Notes: generated by a model not told the origin, from the sequence alone. 64,000 bases of DNA from Sedimentisphaerales bacterium (GCA_028281535.1 JANQJS010000038.1:124001-188000), one strand, 5' to 3'. Shown: positions 43,422 to 54,123, numbered from the stretch's first letter. Made by a program: numbers and translations.

Positions 43422-43568
43422 TTATATTCTCCTTCAGTGTGTTAGAATGTATATCATTAACTGAAGAGTATTATCCCGCTAAATGTCACCGTTTTGTTAC
43501 CGTTTACAGCCCCAAACAATATTTTTAGAAAAAATACCATCAATATTGACTTGATGATTAAATATAGA

Positions 43569-44846
43569 CTATTTTTCGTGCGAAATGAGGTCTTCGTAGG
43601 TCTCGCGGCGACGGATGATATTGACATCTTTATCATCAATTAGCACTTCTGCAGCACGAGGTCTGGCATTGTATTGACTGCTCATGACGAATCCATATGC
43701 GCCAGCAGTAAAGACGGCTAACAAATCCCCTCGTTTTAATGGAGGTAACGCCCTGTTTTTGGCTAAAAAGTCAACGCTTTCGCAAATGGGGCCGACAACA
43801 TCAACCGTCTGTGTGCCTTCAATCGCAATATCCTGGCTGCGATGATCGATCTCGAATTTTTTATCAACGCTAACTGGCCAAATAAAATGATATCCATCAT
43901 AAAATGCAGGACGGATTAAATCATTCATTGCAGCATCAACAATGACCATCTTTTTATCGCCCGCTTGTTTTGTGTAAAGCACTTTTGTGATCAAAACGCC
44001 AGCATTACCAGCGATGCTTCTGCCTGGCTCTAAGATAAGCTTAAGATTTTTATTTTGGATCAGTGGAACGATTTCTTTGGCATAATCTGCGGCACTGGGA
44101 GATTGACCTGTAAGATAATCGGCACCAAAACCTCCACCAATAATAAATGAAGAAATGGTGAAATCTTGCTTGCGTAACGTGTCAATGAGTTCCAGCGTTT
44201 TAGTGATCGCAGAGACATAAGGATCGACAGTATAAACAGGAGAGCCTATGTGGATATGTATGCAACTAAGTTTGACCCAGTCATTATTGCCATAATCTTT
44301 GAATACTTTTTGGGCACGTTCAATATCAACACCAAATTTGTTCCCACGCTTACCTGTGGTTGTATGGCGGTGGGTTTTTGGGTCGACATCAGGATTAACT
44401 CGCAATGCACCATGGACTTGCTTATTGACACTTTGAGAAAGCCGGATCAGGTTTTCCAATTCGGCTTCTGATTCAATATTAAAAAATGCAATTCCGGCTT
44501 CAATGGCTTGAAGAAGTTCTGCATCGGTTTTGCCAACACCTGCATAAACAACTTTCGAACTATCTCCTCCGCCCTGCTGGACGCGAAACAGTTCACCACC
44601 ACTAACAACGTCAAATCCACTGCCCATTTCAGATAACATTTTGATGATATTAATGTTACCACAGGCTTTTACAGAATAGCAAATTAATGGATCAAGAGGC
44701 GCAAAGGCCTTCTGGAATCCCTCATAATGATGCTTAAAAGTATTAGCACTATAAATATACGAAGGCGTATCGACTTTTTCGACGATTTCTTTAATTGAAA
44801 GGTTTTCGCAAAAAAGCTGTTGGTCTTTGTAATTAAAATGATCCAT
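43569..44846 (-). CDS. lysA: Diaminopimelate decarboxylase
   Basis: The last step of lysine synthesis, meso-diaminopimelate to lysine. 425 residues with the alanine-racemase-like barrel: YSVKACGNINIIKML holds the PLP Lys60; GSGFDVVSGGE, HIHIGSP and GGGFGADY are the next blocks. LEPGRSIAGNAG (about 268-279) binds the PLP phosphate. CESVDFLAKNR (about 353) carries the substrate-site Cys-Glu from the partner subunit. The gene follows pfp by 11 bp at the end of the minus-strand pepP-acc-pfp-lysA run. Confidence 0.96.
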   Translation of the reverse strand: MDHFNYKDQQLFCENLSIKEIVEKVDTPSYIYSANTFKHHYEGFQKAFAPLDPLICYSVKACGNINIIKMLSEMGSGFDVVSGGELFRVQQGGGDSSKVVYAGVGKTDAELLQAIEAGIAFFNIESEAELENLIRLSQSVNKQVHGALRVNPDVDPKTHRHTTTGKRGNKFGVDIERAQKVFKDYGNNDWVKLSCIHIHIGSPVYTVDPYVSAITKTLELIDTLRKQDFTISSFIIGGGFGADYLTGQSPSAADYAKEIVPLIQNKNLKLILEPGRSIAGNAGVLITKVLYTKQAGDKKMVIVDAAMNDLIRPAFYDGYHFIWPVSVDKKFEIDHRSQDIAIEGTQTVDVVGPICESVDFLAKNRALPPLKRGDLLAVFTAGAYGFVMSSQYNARPRAAEVLIDDKDVNIIRRRETYEDLISHEK

Positions 44847-44857
44847 GTCTCTTTGCC

Positions 44858-46060
44858 CTATTGCTTTGGAATGAAACGAACCGGAGGCAAAGGCCCTACC
44901 AACGGAGATACATATTCATGGAAGGATGGTAGGATATTATTACCTTCTTCATTGATGTATTCATCTGGCAATGATTTCGTTTTGACAGCAACAGAAGCCA
45001 ATGTGGTCATGAAGGTGTCGATGCGATATCGGTCACCTTTACCAAAACGTTGCATGCCAACACTTGCAGCGGAGTTTGGACCAACGGCGTAATAAACGGC
45101 CATGCGACCACAATAGCGGGCTTCAGCAGCGTCCACGGGACTGATTAAGCCAGGGAAGCTACGTTGTAAGTAACCAAAAGTATCGGCGCGAACACGGCTG
45201 ATTTTCAGTTCTTCTTTCAGGGTATTTGATAAGAAGTCAGCCAAAGCTCCAGTACCTGAAAGCTGGACGTTACCGTGGGCATCTTCATCCAGGTTTTCTT
45301 GAATTTTCTTGGTCCATGGAGTGTGGTCTACGTCACTGATACCTTCACTGACAACCACCATGCAGCGACCTAAGCGGTCATAAACTTTCTGCACATCGTT
45401 GCAAATTTGTTCTTTTGAAACAGGTCGTTCTGGGATATAGATCAAATGGGGACCATCATCTTCATTGCGACGAGCCAGCATGGATGCCGCAGTCAAGAAA
45501 CCAGCATGGCGCCCCATGACAATATCCAATTTGATACCTGGGATGGCTCTGTTGTCTAGATCGTCACCAATTACCGCCTGAGCAACAAATGTCGCCGCCG
45601 TGCCATAACCAGGGCAGTGGTCTGTTACCAATAAATCGTTATCGATGGTTTTAGGTACATGAAATACTTTCAGATCGTATCCAGCTTCTTGTGCCATGAT
45701 GTTAATAATATGGGCGGTACTGGCTGAATCATTACCACCAATGTAAAAGAAGTAACGAATATCATGTTTTTTAAAAATTTCAAAAATACGTGAGCAGTAT
45801 TCCTGGTCAGGTTTGTCACGGGTTGACCCTAATGCTGCAGATGGTGTCATGGCAATTTCGTCGAGTTCGCGACGGGATAATTTTTTCAAGTCGTAGAAAT
45901 CTTCATTCACAATCCCTTGCACTCCATGATGCGCCCCATAGAGGTTCTTGATGCAATCGTGTTCGCAAACTTCTTCGATAACCCCAACAAGTGATTGATT
46001 AATAACTCCAGTAGGTCCACCAGATTGACCTACAACCGCATTACCTACAACTTTTGTCAT
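44858..46060 (-). CDS. pfp: 6-phosphofructokinase, pyrophosphate-dependent type
   Basis: 400 residues. GQSGGPTGVINQSL (about 10-23) is the phosphoryl-donor loop. The motif at about 108-112 reads GGNDS rather than the ATP-type GGDGS, and PKTIDND (about 136-142) has Lys where ATP enzymes have Gly. Both marks point to pyrophosphate as donor, which makes the reaction reversible. MGRHAGFL (about 180-187) contacts the sugar phosphate. GGND instead of the more common GGDD is a minor variant. It sits between accC and lysA, 49 and 11 bp from them. Confidence 0.9.
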   Translation of the reverse strand: MTKVVGNAVVGQSGGPTGVINQSLVGVIEEVCEHDCIKNLYGAHHGVQGIVNEDFYDLKKLSRRELDEIAMTPSAALGSTRDKPDQEYCSRIFEIFKKHDIRYFFYIGGNDSASTAHIINIMAQEAGYDLKVFHVPKTIDNDLLVTDHCPGYGTAATFVAQAVIGDDLDNRAIPGIKLDIVMGRHAGFLTAASMLARRNEDDGPHLIYIPERPVSKEQICNDVQKVYDRLGRCMVVVSEGISDVDHTPWTKKIQENLDEDAHGNVQLSGTGALADFLSNTLKEELKISRVRADTFGYLQRSFPGLISPVDAAEARYCGRMAVYYAVGPNSAASVGMQRFGKGDRYRIDTFMTTLASVAVKTKSLPDEYINEEGNNILPSFHEYVSPLVGPLPPVRFIPKQ

Positions 46061-46109
46061 GACTAAACTCTCTTAATTCTTTGGATGTTTTCTTCCCAAG
46101 TTAAATTTG

Positions 46110-47447
46110 TTAAAAAGTACGTTCTATAAATCCAGTATCAACATTACCCTTGATAAATTGTGGGTGTGATAATAAATCCAAGCTCAAAGGTATGGTTGTT
46201 TTAATCGGACCAATTTTGAATTCTTCCAACGCTGTCTTCATGCATTGTATGGCTTCTGCACGATTTCGTTTATGAACAATAAGTTTGCCAATCATTGAAT
46301 CATAATAAGGTGAAATTGTATAACCTTGGTAAACATGCGAATCCAAACGGACACCAAAGCCCCCTGGCGGAATGTAGGTTTCTACTTTACCTGGGCAAGG
46401 TGTGAAATTCTTTGCGGGGTCTTCAGCATTGATGCGACATTCGATTGCAGCACCATTTTGATTAATATCTTTTTGGCGAAGTTTTAGTCGTTCACCTGCT
46501 GCGATTCGTAATTGCCATTTGATCAAGTCAATCCCTGTGACCATTTCTGTGACAGGGTGTTCAACCTGAATTCTTGTATTGACTTCGCCAAAGTAAAAAT
46601 GATTATTTTGATCAACCAGAAATTCAACCGTTCCTGCATTGACATATTTGGCGGCCTTGACGATTCGAAGTGCGGCTTTGCAAATTTCATTACGCAGTTC
46701 GTTATCAATATGCGGACTGGGTGTTTCTTCAATGACTTTCTGGTATCGCCGTTGCAAGCTGCAATCGCGTTCGTATAAATGTACAGCATGTCCATGTTCG
46801 TCAGCTAGAATTTGAACTTCGACATGGCGGGCTTTTTCTAAATATTTTTCGATAAAAATTTCGGGATTATTAAATGCCGCCGCGGCTTCTGCGGTTGCAC
46901 TGTGAAATGCGGCACGAAGACTCATTTCATTATGAGCAATTCGCATTCCTCGTCCCCCACCACCTGCAGAAGCTTTTAGCATCACAGGATAACCCATTTT
47001 TTCTGCAACCTTTGCCGCTTCATTTTCATCGGGTACTGGATCTTCAGTACCTGGTACGACATGAACCTTTGCACTAATTGCAAGGTTTCTGGCTTGCACT
47101 TTATTACCTAAAAGGTGAATCGCTTCAGGATCTGGGCCAATAAACTTAATTTTGCAATCGCGGCATACTTCGGCAAAGTGAGCATTCTCCGCTAGAAAAC
47201 CATATCCTGGATGAATGGCCTCTACGTTCGAAATTTCAGCTGCGCTGACGATCCTAGCAATGTTTAAGTAGCTTTCAGCCGCTTCCTTCGGGCCGATGCA
47301 TATGGTTTCATCTGCCATAGCAAGGTAGCTGGCATTCTTATCGGCTTCAGAGTAGACCGCAACTGTTTGAACACCCATTTCACGACAGGCGCGAATGATC
47401 CGTAATGCGATTTCCCCACGATTAGCTATTAATATTCTTGAAAACAT
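46110..47447 (-). CDS. accC: Biotin carboxylase subunit of acetyl-CoA carboxylase
   Basis: An ATP-grasp enzyme that carboxylates biotin on AccB. 445 residues, near the usual 450. Family marks are [16 protein letters not shown] (about 5-20), the Gly-rich ATP lid [13 protein letters not shown] (about 158-170), [14 protein letters not shown], and [14 protein letters not shown] (about 281-294) with the metal and catalytic residues. It lies 79 bp after accB; accA and accD are not in the window. Confidence 0.96.
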   Translation of the reverse strand: MFSRILIANRGEIALRIIRACREMGVQTVAVYSEADKNASYLAMADETICIGPKEAAESYLNIARIVSAAEISNVEAIHPGYGFLAENAHFAEVCRDCKIKFIGPDPEAIHLLGNKVQARNLAISAKVHVVPGTEDPVPDENEAAKVAEKMGYPVMLKASAGGGGRGMRIAHNEMSLRAAFHSATAEAAAAFNNPEIFIEKYLEKARHVEVQILADEHGHAVHLYERDCSLQRRYQKVIEETPSPHIDNELRNEICKAALRIVKAAKYVNAGTVEFLVDQNNHFYFGEVNTRIQVEHPVTEMVTGIDLIKWQLRIAAGERLKLRQKDINQNGAAIECRINAEDPAKNFTPCPGKVETYIPPGGFGVRLDSHVYQGYTISPYYDSMIGKLIVHKRNRAEAIQCMKTALEEFKIGPIKTTIPLSLDLLSHPQFIKGNVDTGFIERTF

Positions 47448-47526
47448 AATTCTCTTGCTGAATGAGTTAAAAACTTAGGTTCAGGCTAAAATACGTCCCC
47501 CGCGATTTTATTAAAATCAGGACTTA

Positions 47527-48000
47527 TCAGTCTGGTTCGACCAGAAAGAGTGGTTGGCCAAATTCCACGGCCGTACCGTTGCTAACCAATACTTTCTTTA
47601 TGGTACCTTTGATTTCACTATTGATTTCATTCATAACTTTCATGGCTTCGACAATGCAGACGACAGTATCTTCGCCGACACTATCTCCGACATCAACGAA
47701 CGCATCCGCATTGGGGCTAGGTGCCGCATAAAATGTTCCCACAATTGGTGAAACAATTTCTTTAAGATTAGAATCTGCTGATTCTGCTGCGGGCGTTTCT
47801 GTAGCTGTTGCAGGGGCTGGAGCAGCAGCCGGTGGTGCGATATTAGCTGGGCTGCTTGCTGGGACAGCATACATCTGAGGTGCATCTGATCCATTGCCTC
47901 TTTTTAGAATGATTCGCGTTTGGCCATCAACGATTTCCAATTCGCTTAAATCATTTTCTTTCATTAAATCGATTAATTCTTTTACGCGTTCAACATCCAT
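47527..48000 (-). CDS. accB: Biotin carboxyl carrier protein of acetyl-CoA carboxylase
   Basis: 157 residues. The N-terminal helix ([18 protein letters not shown]) is followed by an Ala/Pro/Thr-rich linker (about 48-80) and the biotinyl domain. The biotinylated Lys121 is in [13 protein letters not shown] precedes the ATG. It is 15 bp after the peptidase gene and feeds AccC. Confidence 0.96.
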   Translation of the reverse strand: MDVERVKELIDLMKENDLSELEIVDGQTRIILKRGNGSDAPQMYAVPASSPANIAPPAAAPAPATATETPAAESADSNLKEIVSPIVGTFYAAPSPNADAFVDVGDSVGEDTVVCIVEAMKVMNEINSEIKGTIKKVLVSNGTAVEFGQPLFLVEPD

Positions 48001-48015
48001 GAGGTTACCTATTCA

Positions 48016-49134
48016 TTAAAGTTTTAAGGATTCGACATCCTTCGGAATTCGGCTTAAGACCTTTTTTCCTTTGGCTGTAACCAGGACATCATCTTCTATC
48101 CGGATTCCAAATTTTCCCGGAATATAGACTCCTGGCTCGATGGTGACAACCATCCCTTCTTGCAATACATCCTTACTTTTTGGGTTCAATGATGGATTTT
48201 CGTGGATATCCAGCCCGATGCCATGACCTGTGCCATGGCCAAAAATCGGCAAACGACTCTTTTTCATCACGTCGCGAGCAGCTTTATCAACTTCGCTGAT
48301 GGCGACTCCAGGCTTAACTGCATTAATAGCAGAGAGTTGCGATTCGAGTACCCACTTGTAGGCATCAATAAAAACAGAGGGAATTCTACCGGCCACGAAG
48401 CACCGTGTCAAGTCACTTCTGTAGCCGTTAATCGTGGCGCCCCAATCAAATAAAATCGTTTGGTTCTTGCCAAGACGCTTTTTTTCTGGTCGTGCGTGAG
48501 GTTCTGCGGCATGAACTCCATAGGCAACGATTGTCCCAAAGGCTGCTGGGCCCCCTCCGCGTTTAGCCATTTGGTATTCAAGGTAGGCACAGGTTTCTAT
48601 TTCACTGGCTCCAGTTCGGAGCCAGTCTAATGTTTCGGTTAAGGATGCTTCTGCAACACGAACCGCTTTTTGAATATTGGCTATTTCTTCTTCATCTTTG
48701 ATTAAACGTAATTCAGATGCTAAAGAATCCGTTTTTTTGAGACTGGATCCTATTGCTTTTTTATAGCGTGAAAATTCATTAAGGGTTACAGCATCAGATT
48801 CAATACCAATGAATAATTTTTTCTTGGTTTTTCCAATGAGTCCCCATTTGCCAAGAACTTCGGATGCTGCCTGAGACATACTCCCTTTTCGAATAAATAA
48901 GGGCAACCCAGGGCATTCATGCTTCAGTTGTTCGGTAAAACGGCTGTCAGTGATCAGTATTTTACGTTTTGCAGACAGGACAAAGACGCTGTCTTCGCCG
49001 CTAAAGCCGGTAAAGTATCGAACATCTTGTGGTAACACGACGATTAACGTATCGATCCTTCGCTCTGCCATGGCATCGCGGCATCGTTTAATACGTTTAT
49101 TGATGAATGATTTTATCTTGGCTATATTTGACAT
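48016..49134 (-). CDS. pepP: Xaa-Pro aminopeptidase (M24B family)
   Basis: A 372-residue metallopeptidase removing N-terminal residues before proline. The creatinase-like N-terminal domain is followed by the pita-bread fold with its metal ligands: Asp in LFDWGATINGYRSDLTR (two Asp, about 227-243), His in GHGTGHGIGLDIHE (about 296-309), Glu in TIEPGVYIPG (about 331-340) and Glu in IRIEDDVLV. A peptidase of this type directly before accB-accC is a gene order also seen in other bacteria. Confidence 0.92.
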   Translation of the reverse strand: MSNIAKIKSFINKRIKRCRDAMAERRIDTLIVVLPQDVRYFTGFSGEDSVFVLSAKRKILITDSRFTEQLKHECPGLPLFIRKGSMSQAASEVLGKWGLIGKTKKKLFIGIESDAVTLNEFSRYKKAIGSSLKKTDSLASELRLIKDEEEIANIQKAVRVAEASLTETLDWLRTGASEIETCAYLEYQMAKRGGGPAAFGTIVAYGVHAAEPHARPEKKRLGKNQTILFDWGATINGYRSDLTRCFVAGRIPSVFIDAYKWVLESQLSAINAVKPGVAISEVDKAARDVMKKSRLPIFGHGTGHGIGLDIHENPSLNPKSKDVLQEGMVVTIEPGVYIPGKFGIRIEDDVLVTAKGKKVLSRIPKDVESLKL

Positions 49135-49230
49135 AACTTATTGTAATCAATGATATTGGATTCAAGATAAATTGCAAGGCTTCATTTGAATAATGTGCTA
49201 GAAATCTTTGTATTTGTCATGGAAAATTTG

Positions 49231-49260
49231 TTGTCATTTTAGTCATAAGTTTATTAGAAT
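49231..49260 (+). promoter_or_regulatory. Sigma-70-like promoter for the secreted protein gene at 49342
   Basis: TTGTCA (49231-49236) and TAGAAT (49255-49260) are 18 bp apart, about 80 bp before the chosen ATG. Confidence 0.4.
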
Positions 49261-49341
49261 AGAACTTAAATCGGTGTAGGAAATTTATGGTCGAAATATT
49301 CCATTCCTGCGATGACTTCACAAAAAATACTTGGAGGTAGT

Positions 49342-50871
49342 ATGTATAAAATCGCTTTATCTTGTGTGTTCATTTTCGTTGTGATTTGTCATTCTTCATT
49401 GCAAGCTACGGTTTGTTTTCCCTATACCAGTAAGGTTTATTGGTATTTAAATCATCACGTATTTGATCCTGTCATTGAGGGAGATGTAGAAGCTGAGTAT
49501 GGCGCAGAGTGTTGTTTTTCCCCCCTGCCTGATCAATTCGCATCTGGAATTGATGTTCATAGCTCTGGTCGAATCGGCTATCAAAGTGATGGTAGTGCAA
49601 GGTTGACAATCACAAATTTAGCTCAGCCAGATGATGATGTTCTGATTACGATTGACATGATTGTTAATACGGAGCCAAATCAATTTTACACCTCGATTGA
49701 GGTCTTAGATGGTGCGACAGTGGAGTCACCTGCCATTACAGACATTTGTGAATTTGTGGGCGGAGAAGATGTTCAAATTATCAGTAATGTTGATTTGGGT
49801 GATGGCTTTAAAGAGGTGAGGTTACAGGCTGGATTTGCCGGAGTCGATTTGTCAGATTGTGACAATATTCATATTGTATTTGATGATTTATATGCCTTTG
49901 TTGATCAGGTGTTTGTTGAAATGACCTATTTTGAAAACGGTATAACACCTATTCAGTATTGTACACCTGGACCACCTGCGCCGTTTTTACATATAGAGGG
50001 TTTTGCTAGTGTGTCAGAATATTTCGTGGGCTCATCGGATACTTTTTACGTAAGTTTAATATCTCCCCCTGATTTTGGTAATGTAAATAACACTGTTGCG
50101 GTCAATATTGAACCCGTATTGAATGGCCCGGGGCCTGATATTACATTAACACAATACTTTACTAATTTACCAATGCCATTGACTTTTGATGGGACAAATT
50201 GGGACATACCACAAGAAGTTGTCGTTACAGCTCTAGACGACATTCTAGAAGAAGATTGTATTGAATATCTCGAATTACAATTTGATGTTGAGGTCAGTAA
50301 CCCTTTTGCTACACCCCTACATGGATATAGTTTACTAAAAAGTGATTTGGTTCAAGTGAAAGATAATGATATGGCATGTGTGTTTGTCAATACAGGTGAT
50401 GGTGTTAGTGTTAATGAATTAGATCCTGTTGGAAGTTCAGATGACTATACCATTGTATTAAATCGAGCCCCACTAGGTGGCAGTACGAACATTACATTAT
50501 TTTCAGAGGATTTTACAGTTCAATTTACGCCCGGCTTTTTGTACTTTTCCAGTTTTGACTGGGATGTGCCGAAAACGGTCACTGTTTCTGCCATTCAGGA
50601 TGATGTATTTACGAATATTGATCCTGTTATTACGGCTATTTCAAGTGGTGAATTCAATAATCCCAGTGCTTTTAACCCAATTGAAAACGTCGTTGTACAA
50701 CTTATCGAGGATGAATGCGGAGAATTTGGACTACCACCCTACGATCTAAATGGTGATTGTCGTACGGATCTTGATGATTTTTCTTTACTGGGGATTTCGC
50801 AAGTTGACTATGAGCTATTTGTGACGGACTGGCTAAATTGTACGCATCCAGATCCAGCTTTTTGCAATTGA
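49342..50871 (+). CDS. Secreted protein with Calx-beta-like repeats and dockerin-like tail
   Basis: I chose the ATG at 49342 (509 residues), which has GGAGG just ahead and leads straight into a signal peptide (ends SLQAT, about 22); an in-frame ATG at 49312 would add ten residues. Residues about 30-210 form a strand-rich domain with several Cys. Two Calx-beta-like segments follow (about 230-345 and 355-450), marked by WDIPQEVVVTALDD and WDVPKTVTVSAIQDD. The C-terminus has a Ca-loop DLNGDCRTDLDDFS and ends in FVTDWLNC. It is divergent from pepP and converges with lepA. It is exported; function is unknown. Confidence 0.78.
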   Translation: MYKIALSCVFIFVVICHSSLQATVCFPYTSKVYWYLNHHVFDPVIEGDVEAEYGAECCFSPLPDQFASGIDVHSSGRIGYQSDGSARLTITNLAQPDDDVLITIDMIVNTEPNQFYTSIEVLDGATVESPAITDICEFVGGEDVQIISNVDLGDGFKEVRLQAGFAGVDLSDCDNIHIVFDDLYAFVDQVFVEMTYFENGITPIQYCTPGPPAPFLHIEGFASVSEYFVGSSDTFYVSLISPPDFGNVNNTVAVNIEPVLNGPGPDITLTQYFTNLPMPLTFDGTNWDIPQEVVVTALDDILEEDCIEYLELQFDVEVSNPFATPLHGYSLLKSDLVQVKDNDMACVFVNTGDGVSVNELDPVGSSDDYTIVLNRAPLGGSTNITLFSEDFTVQFTPGFLYFSSFDWDVPKTVTVSAIQDDVFTNIDPVITAISSGEFNNPSAFNPIENVVVQLIEDECGEFGLPPYDLNGDCRTDLDDFSLLGISQVDYELFVTDWLNCTHPDPAFCN

Positions 50872-50881
50872 TTGAATTGAT

Positions 50882-52690
50882 TTAATCTGAATTGTCCAAA
50901 ATACTCATGAAGGCTTCTTGAGGTATATTTACAGAACCAACGCTTTTCATGCGTTTTTTGCCTTCTTTTTGCTTTTTCAGTACTTTCATTTTACGTGTAA
51001 CATCACCGCCATAGAGTTTTGCGGTTACATCCTTACGGAATGCTTTGATGGTTTCCCTTGCAATGATTTTACCGCCAATGGCTGCCTGCAGAGGAATTTC
51101 AAATTGATGTTTTGGGATAACTTTGCGTAGCCGCTCTAATAGCTTGCGACCACGTGACTCTGAAATGGATCTATGCACAATAACTGACAATGCATCTACG
51201 GCAACTTTATTAACGAGAATATCCATTTTGACCAGATTACTTTTCTCAAAGTGCCTGAATTCGTAATCGAGAGTCGCATAGCCTCGGCTTGCCCCTTTGA
51301 GGATATCATAAAAATCATAAACGATTTCAGCTAGGGGCGCCTGGTATTCCATCATGACACGCGTTTGGCTGAGGTAGTCTGTTTTAATTAAAATGCAGCG
51401 GCGTTGGTCTGCCAGTTTCATGATTGCGCCAATGTATTCACTAGGCGTAATAATTTCCATACGAACGATGGGTTCACGTAATTCTGCAATGACTGATGGA
51501 TCTGGCATCTGGCTTGGAGAATCGATGCGAAGCACTTCGCCATCTGTCGTCAGAATTTGATAACTAACAGTAGGAGCAGTCTGTACAACATCAACATCAT
51601 TTTCACGCTCTAAGCGTTCCTGAATGATCTCCATATGCAATAAACCAAGGAAACCACAACGGAACCCAAATCCTAAAGCCGGTGAACTTTGAGGTTCAAA
51701 GGTAAAGCTTGCGTCATTGATTTGCAATTTATCAAATGCCTGTCGCAATTTTGTATAGTCGGTGTCGCTGCCAGGATAGAAGTCAGAGAAAACCATTTGC
51801 ACAGGTGGATCGTAACCAGGAAGTGGCTCGTCTGTAGGGTCAAGTTCATCTGTAATCGTATCGCCAATCATCACATCAGATAATTTACGAATACTTGCAA
51901 TCACATAGCCTACTTCCCCCACACCCAGTTCTTTTACGCGAGTCATTTTCGGCATGAATTTGCCCAGTTCAGTGATAACGTAACTGGTTCGCTTGCCCAT
52001 CATCAGGATTTTCTGGCCAACTTCCAATTTACCAGAAACAACGCGTACATAACAAATCACGCCCCGATATTCATCATAGTGACTATCGAATATCAATGCA
52101 GAAACTTTTTTGTCTTTATGTTCTTCTGGAGCAGGTAGAAACGTAATCACCGCTTCGAGAAGTTCTTCAACGCCAACTCCGGTCTTGGCACTGATGCCGA
52201 AGCATTCTTCTTTTTTGATGCCAACAATATGTTCAATTTCTTCTGCGGTCATATCTTCCTGGGCGGCTGGGAGATCTACCTTGTTGATGACAGGGATGAT
52301 TTCCAAACCTGCGTCAACCGCCAGGTAGGCATTGGCGACTGTTTGAGCCTCGACGCCTTGGGTGCAGTCGACAACGAGCAATGCCCCTTCGCAGGCAGCC
52401 ATAGCACGAGATACTTCATAATGAAAATCAACGTGACCAGGCGTATCAATCAGATTGAGCATGTACGTGTCGCCGCCGAATTGATATTCCATTGTAACGG
52501 CTGAGGCTTTGATCGTGATTCCACGTTCTCGTTCCAAGTCCATACTGTCTAGCAATTGATCCTGAAATTCTCGATCGCTGACAGCGCCTGTCGATTGCAA
52601 GATTCGGTCAGCTAGCGTACTTTTGCCATGGTCAATATGGGCTACGATTGAAAAATTACGAATATATTTTGGATCTATTTTCTTGGTCAT
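50882..52690 (-). CDS. lepA: Elongation factor 4 (LepA), ribosomal back-translocase GTPase
   Basis: 602 residues, the usual length. G1 AHIDHGKSTL (about 16-25), switch RERGITIKASAVTM (about 54-67), G3 DTPGHVDF (about 82-89), G4 NKVD (about 136-139). The LepA-specific C-terminal domain is complete (LYGGDVTRKMKVLKKQKEGK, about 559-578). It remodels stalled or mis-translocated ribosomes and acts in ribosome assembly. It follows hemW by 179 bp, a common pairing in bacteria. Confidence 0.97.
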   Translation of the reverse strand: MTKKIDPKYIRNFSIVAHIDHGKSTLADRILQSTGAVSDREFQDQLLDSMDLERERGITIKASAVTMEYQFGGDTYMLNLIDTPGHVDFHYEVSRAMAACEGALLVVDCTQGVEAQTVANAYLAVDAGLEIIPVINKVDLPAAQEDMTAEEIEHIVGIKKEECFGISAKTGVGVEELLEAVITFLPAPEEHKDKKVSALIFDSHYDEYRGVICYVRVVSGKLEVGQKILMMGKRTSYVITELGKFMPKMTRVKELGVGEVGYVIASIRKLSDVMIGDTITDELDPTDEPLPGYDPPVQMVFSDFYPGSDTDYTKLRQAFDKLQINDASFTFEPQSSPALGFGFRCGFLGLLHMEIIQERLERENDVDVVQTAPTVSYQILTTDGEVLRIDSPSQMPDPSVIAELREPIVRMEIITPSEYIGAIMKLADQRRCILIKTDYLSQTRVMMEYQAPLAEIVYDFYDILKGASRGYATLDYEFRHFEKSNLVKMDILVNKVAVDALSVIVHRSISESRGRKLLERLRKVIPKHQFEIPLQAAIGGKIIARETIKAFRKDVTAKLYGGDVTRKMKVLKKQKEGKKRMKSVGSVNIPQEAFMSILDNSD

Positions 52691-52869
52691 TTACGCGTCC
52701 GCGTGGCTATCTTTCTAAAAAATATGTCGGAAAGCCCGACTAATTGCCATATTAAATCGAGGTTTGGTGTTAGACCTAACCCTCTATTTAAAAGAAAGTT
52801 ATTGTACACAAAGCCAGGCTTTCACGCAAATGTTCTTTTTGGAATTGCCATGAGGGCTAATTTAAGTAT

Positions 52870-54045
52870 TCAGGGTGTTTTATAGGGTTTTTTGTGATGG
52901 GATCGAAGGTGTGAAATATCTCTGGGCTCGATTTCAGAAAATTCACATAAAACGGAATTGGCAATTGGGCGAGCGTTTCTGGTGAGTCGGATATTTCCAT
53001 TATTTTTCTCAAGGAGATCTTGTTGGATTAGGTCCAAAATGACATGGTTAAATAACTCAAACAGGTCGAAATCTGTTTTACTTTTATATAATTTCGTATT
53101 GATTCCTTTTGTTGTTCTCAACATTAAAATCGCTGTTTCGCAGGCATATTCAATGTTGCTTAGTTTTCGTGCTTCTTCAATGACGCTTTTATTTGCTTTT
53201 ATATTTTCGATAAAGGGGCGAATGCCGATGATATTGTTTCTTCTTGTTTTATCAATGCTGCTATGGGCGCTCGGGCCAATACCAATATATGAATGATTAT
53301 GCCAATAACCTAAATTATGTTGGCATTCATATCCCGGTTTAGCAAAATTCGAAATTTCATATTGTCGTATATTATGCTTCTCAAGTTGGTCGATAGTTAT
53401 TTCATACATCTGTCGATCAATCTCTTCACTAAGCATGTTCACTTGACCGTAGTTTGCTTCTTTGAACAGCTTTGTGCCCTTTTCATAAGTCAGGCTGTAG
53501 GCTGATATGTGTTCAACGTTACACTCAATTGCTTTGGTTAAATTGTATTGCCAGTCACTTATGGTAGAATCTGGTAATGCAAATATCAGGTCAAGGCTAA
53601 GGTTTTTGAAGCCTGCAGATCGGGCATGTTCTATTGTTGTGTAAATTTGTTGACTTTTGTACGTGCGATTCATCCATTTAAGCTCATCATCTCGGAACGA
53701 TTGAGCCCCTATTGACAAGCGGTTTACACCTAATTGAAATAATCGTTTTAATGTTTCTTTGTTAACTTGGTCGGGGTTCACTTCGATTGAAAACTCGACA
53801 CTTTGATCTAAACGCATGTTGATCGATTCAATCAGTCGATACAATTCTTTTGGTGGCAAATGGCTGGGGCTGCCGCCACCAAAGTATATACTCGTAATTG
53901 GGTGGTCTAATTCAATGTCAGATATCTGGTTTATCATGGCATCAACTAGACGGACTGTTTCTTGATGTTGGCCGGGAACCATATAAAAATTACAAAAGCG
54001 ACATTTGACATCGCAAAATGGTATATGTAGATACACACCTAACAT
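52870..54045 (-). CDS. hemW: Radical SAM heme chaperone HemW (HemN-like)
   Basis: 391 residues. The radical SAM cluster motif CDVKCRFC (CxxxCxxC, about residues 11-18) lies in YLHIPFCDVKCRFCNFY. SIYFGGGSPSHL (about 56-67), EVNPDQV and RLSIGAQSF (about 109-117) with DLIFALPDS are HemW/HemN blocks. It has the short HemW form, which binds heme, and lacks the N-terminal extension of true coproporphyrinogen oxidase HemN. AGGTCC lies about 8 bases before the ATG. A 179-bp gap separates it from lepA. Confidence 0.93.
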   Translation of the reverse strand: MLGVYLHIPFCDVKCRFCNFYMVPGQHQETVRLVDAMINQISDIELDHPITSIYFGGGSPSHLPPKELYRLIESINMRLDQSVEFSIEVNPDQVNKETLKRLFQLGVNRLSIGAQSFRDDELKWMNRTYKSQQIYTTIEHARSAGFKNLSLDLIFALPDSTISDWQYNLTKAIECNVEHISAYSLTYEKGTKLFKEANYGQVNMLSEEIDRQMYEITIDQLEKHNIRQYEISNFAKPGYECQHNLGYWHNHSYIGIGPSAHSSIDKTRRNNIIGIRPFIENIKANKSVIEEARKLSNIEYACETAILMLRTTKGINTKLYKSKTDFDLFELFNHVILDLIQQDLLEKNNGNIRLTRNARPIANSVLCEFSEIEPRDISHLRSHHKKPYKTP

Positions 54046-54093
54046 CTAAAAGGACCTGTAGTTAAAATAATTTTAGAATATTAAAAATTGCCA

Positions 54094-54123
54094 TTGCTAA
54101 ATTAAATTCAAGCTAGATATAAT
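54094..54123 (+). promoter_or_regulatory. Sigma-70-like promoter for the secreted gene at 54171
   Basis: TTGCTA (54094-54099) and TATAAT (54118-54123) are 18 bp apart. The predicted start near 54130 is 41 bases before the start codon. Confidence 0.5.

Noticed and set aside
52703-52885. A 60-codon frame between hemW and lepA.
   Set aside because: No start signals or recognisable content; it overlaps the end of hemW on the other strand.
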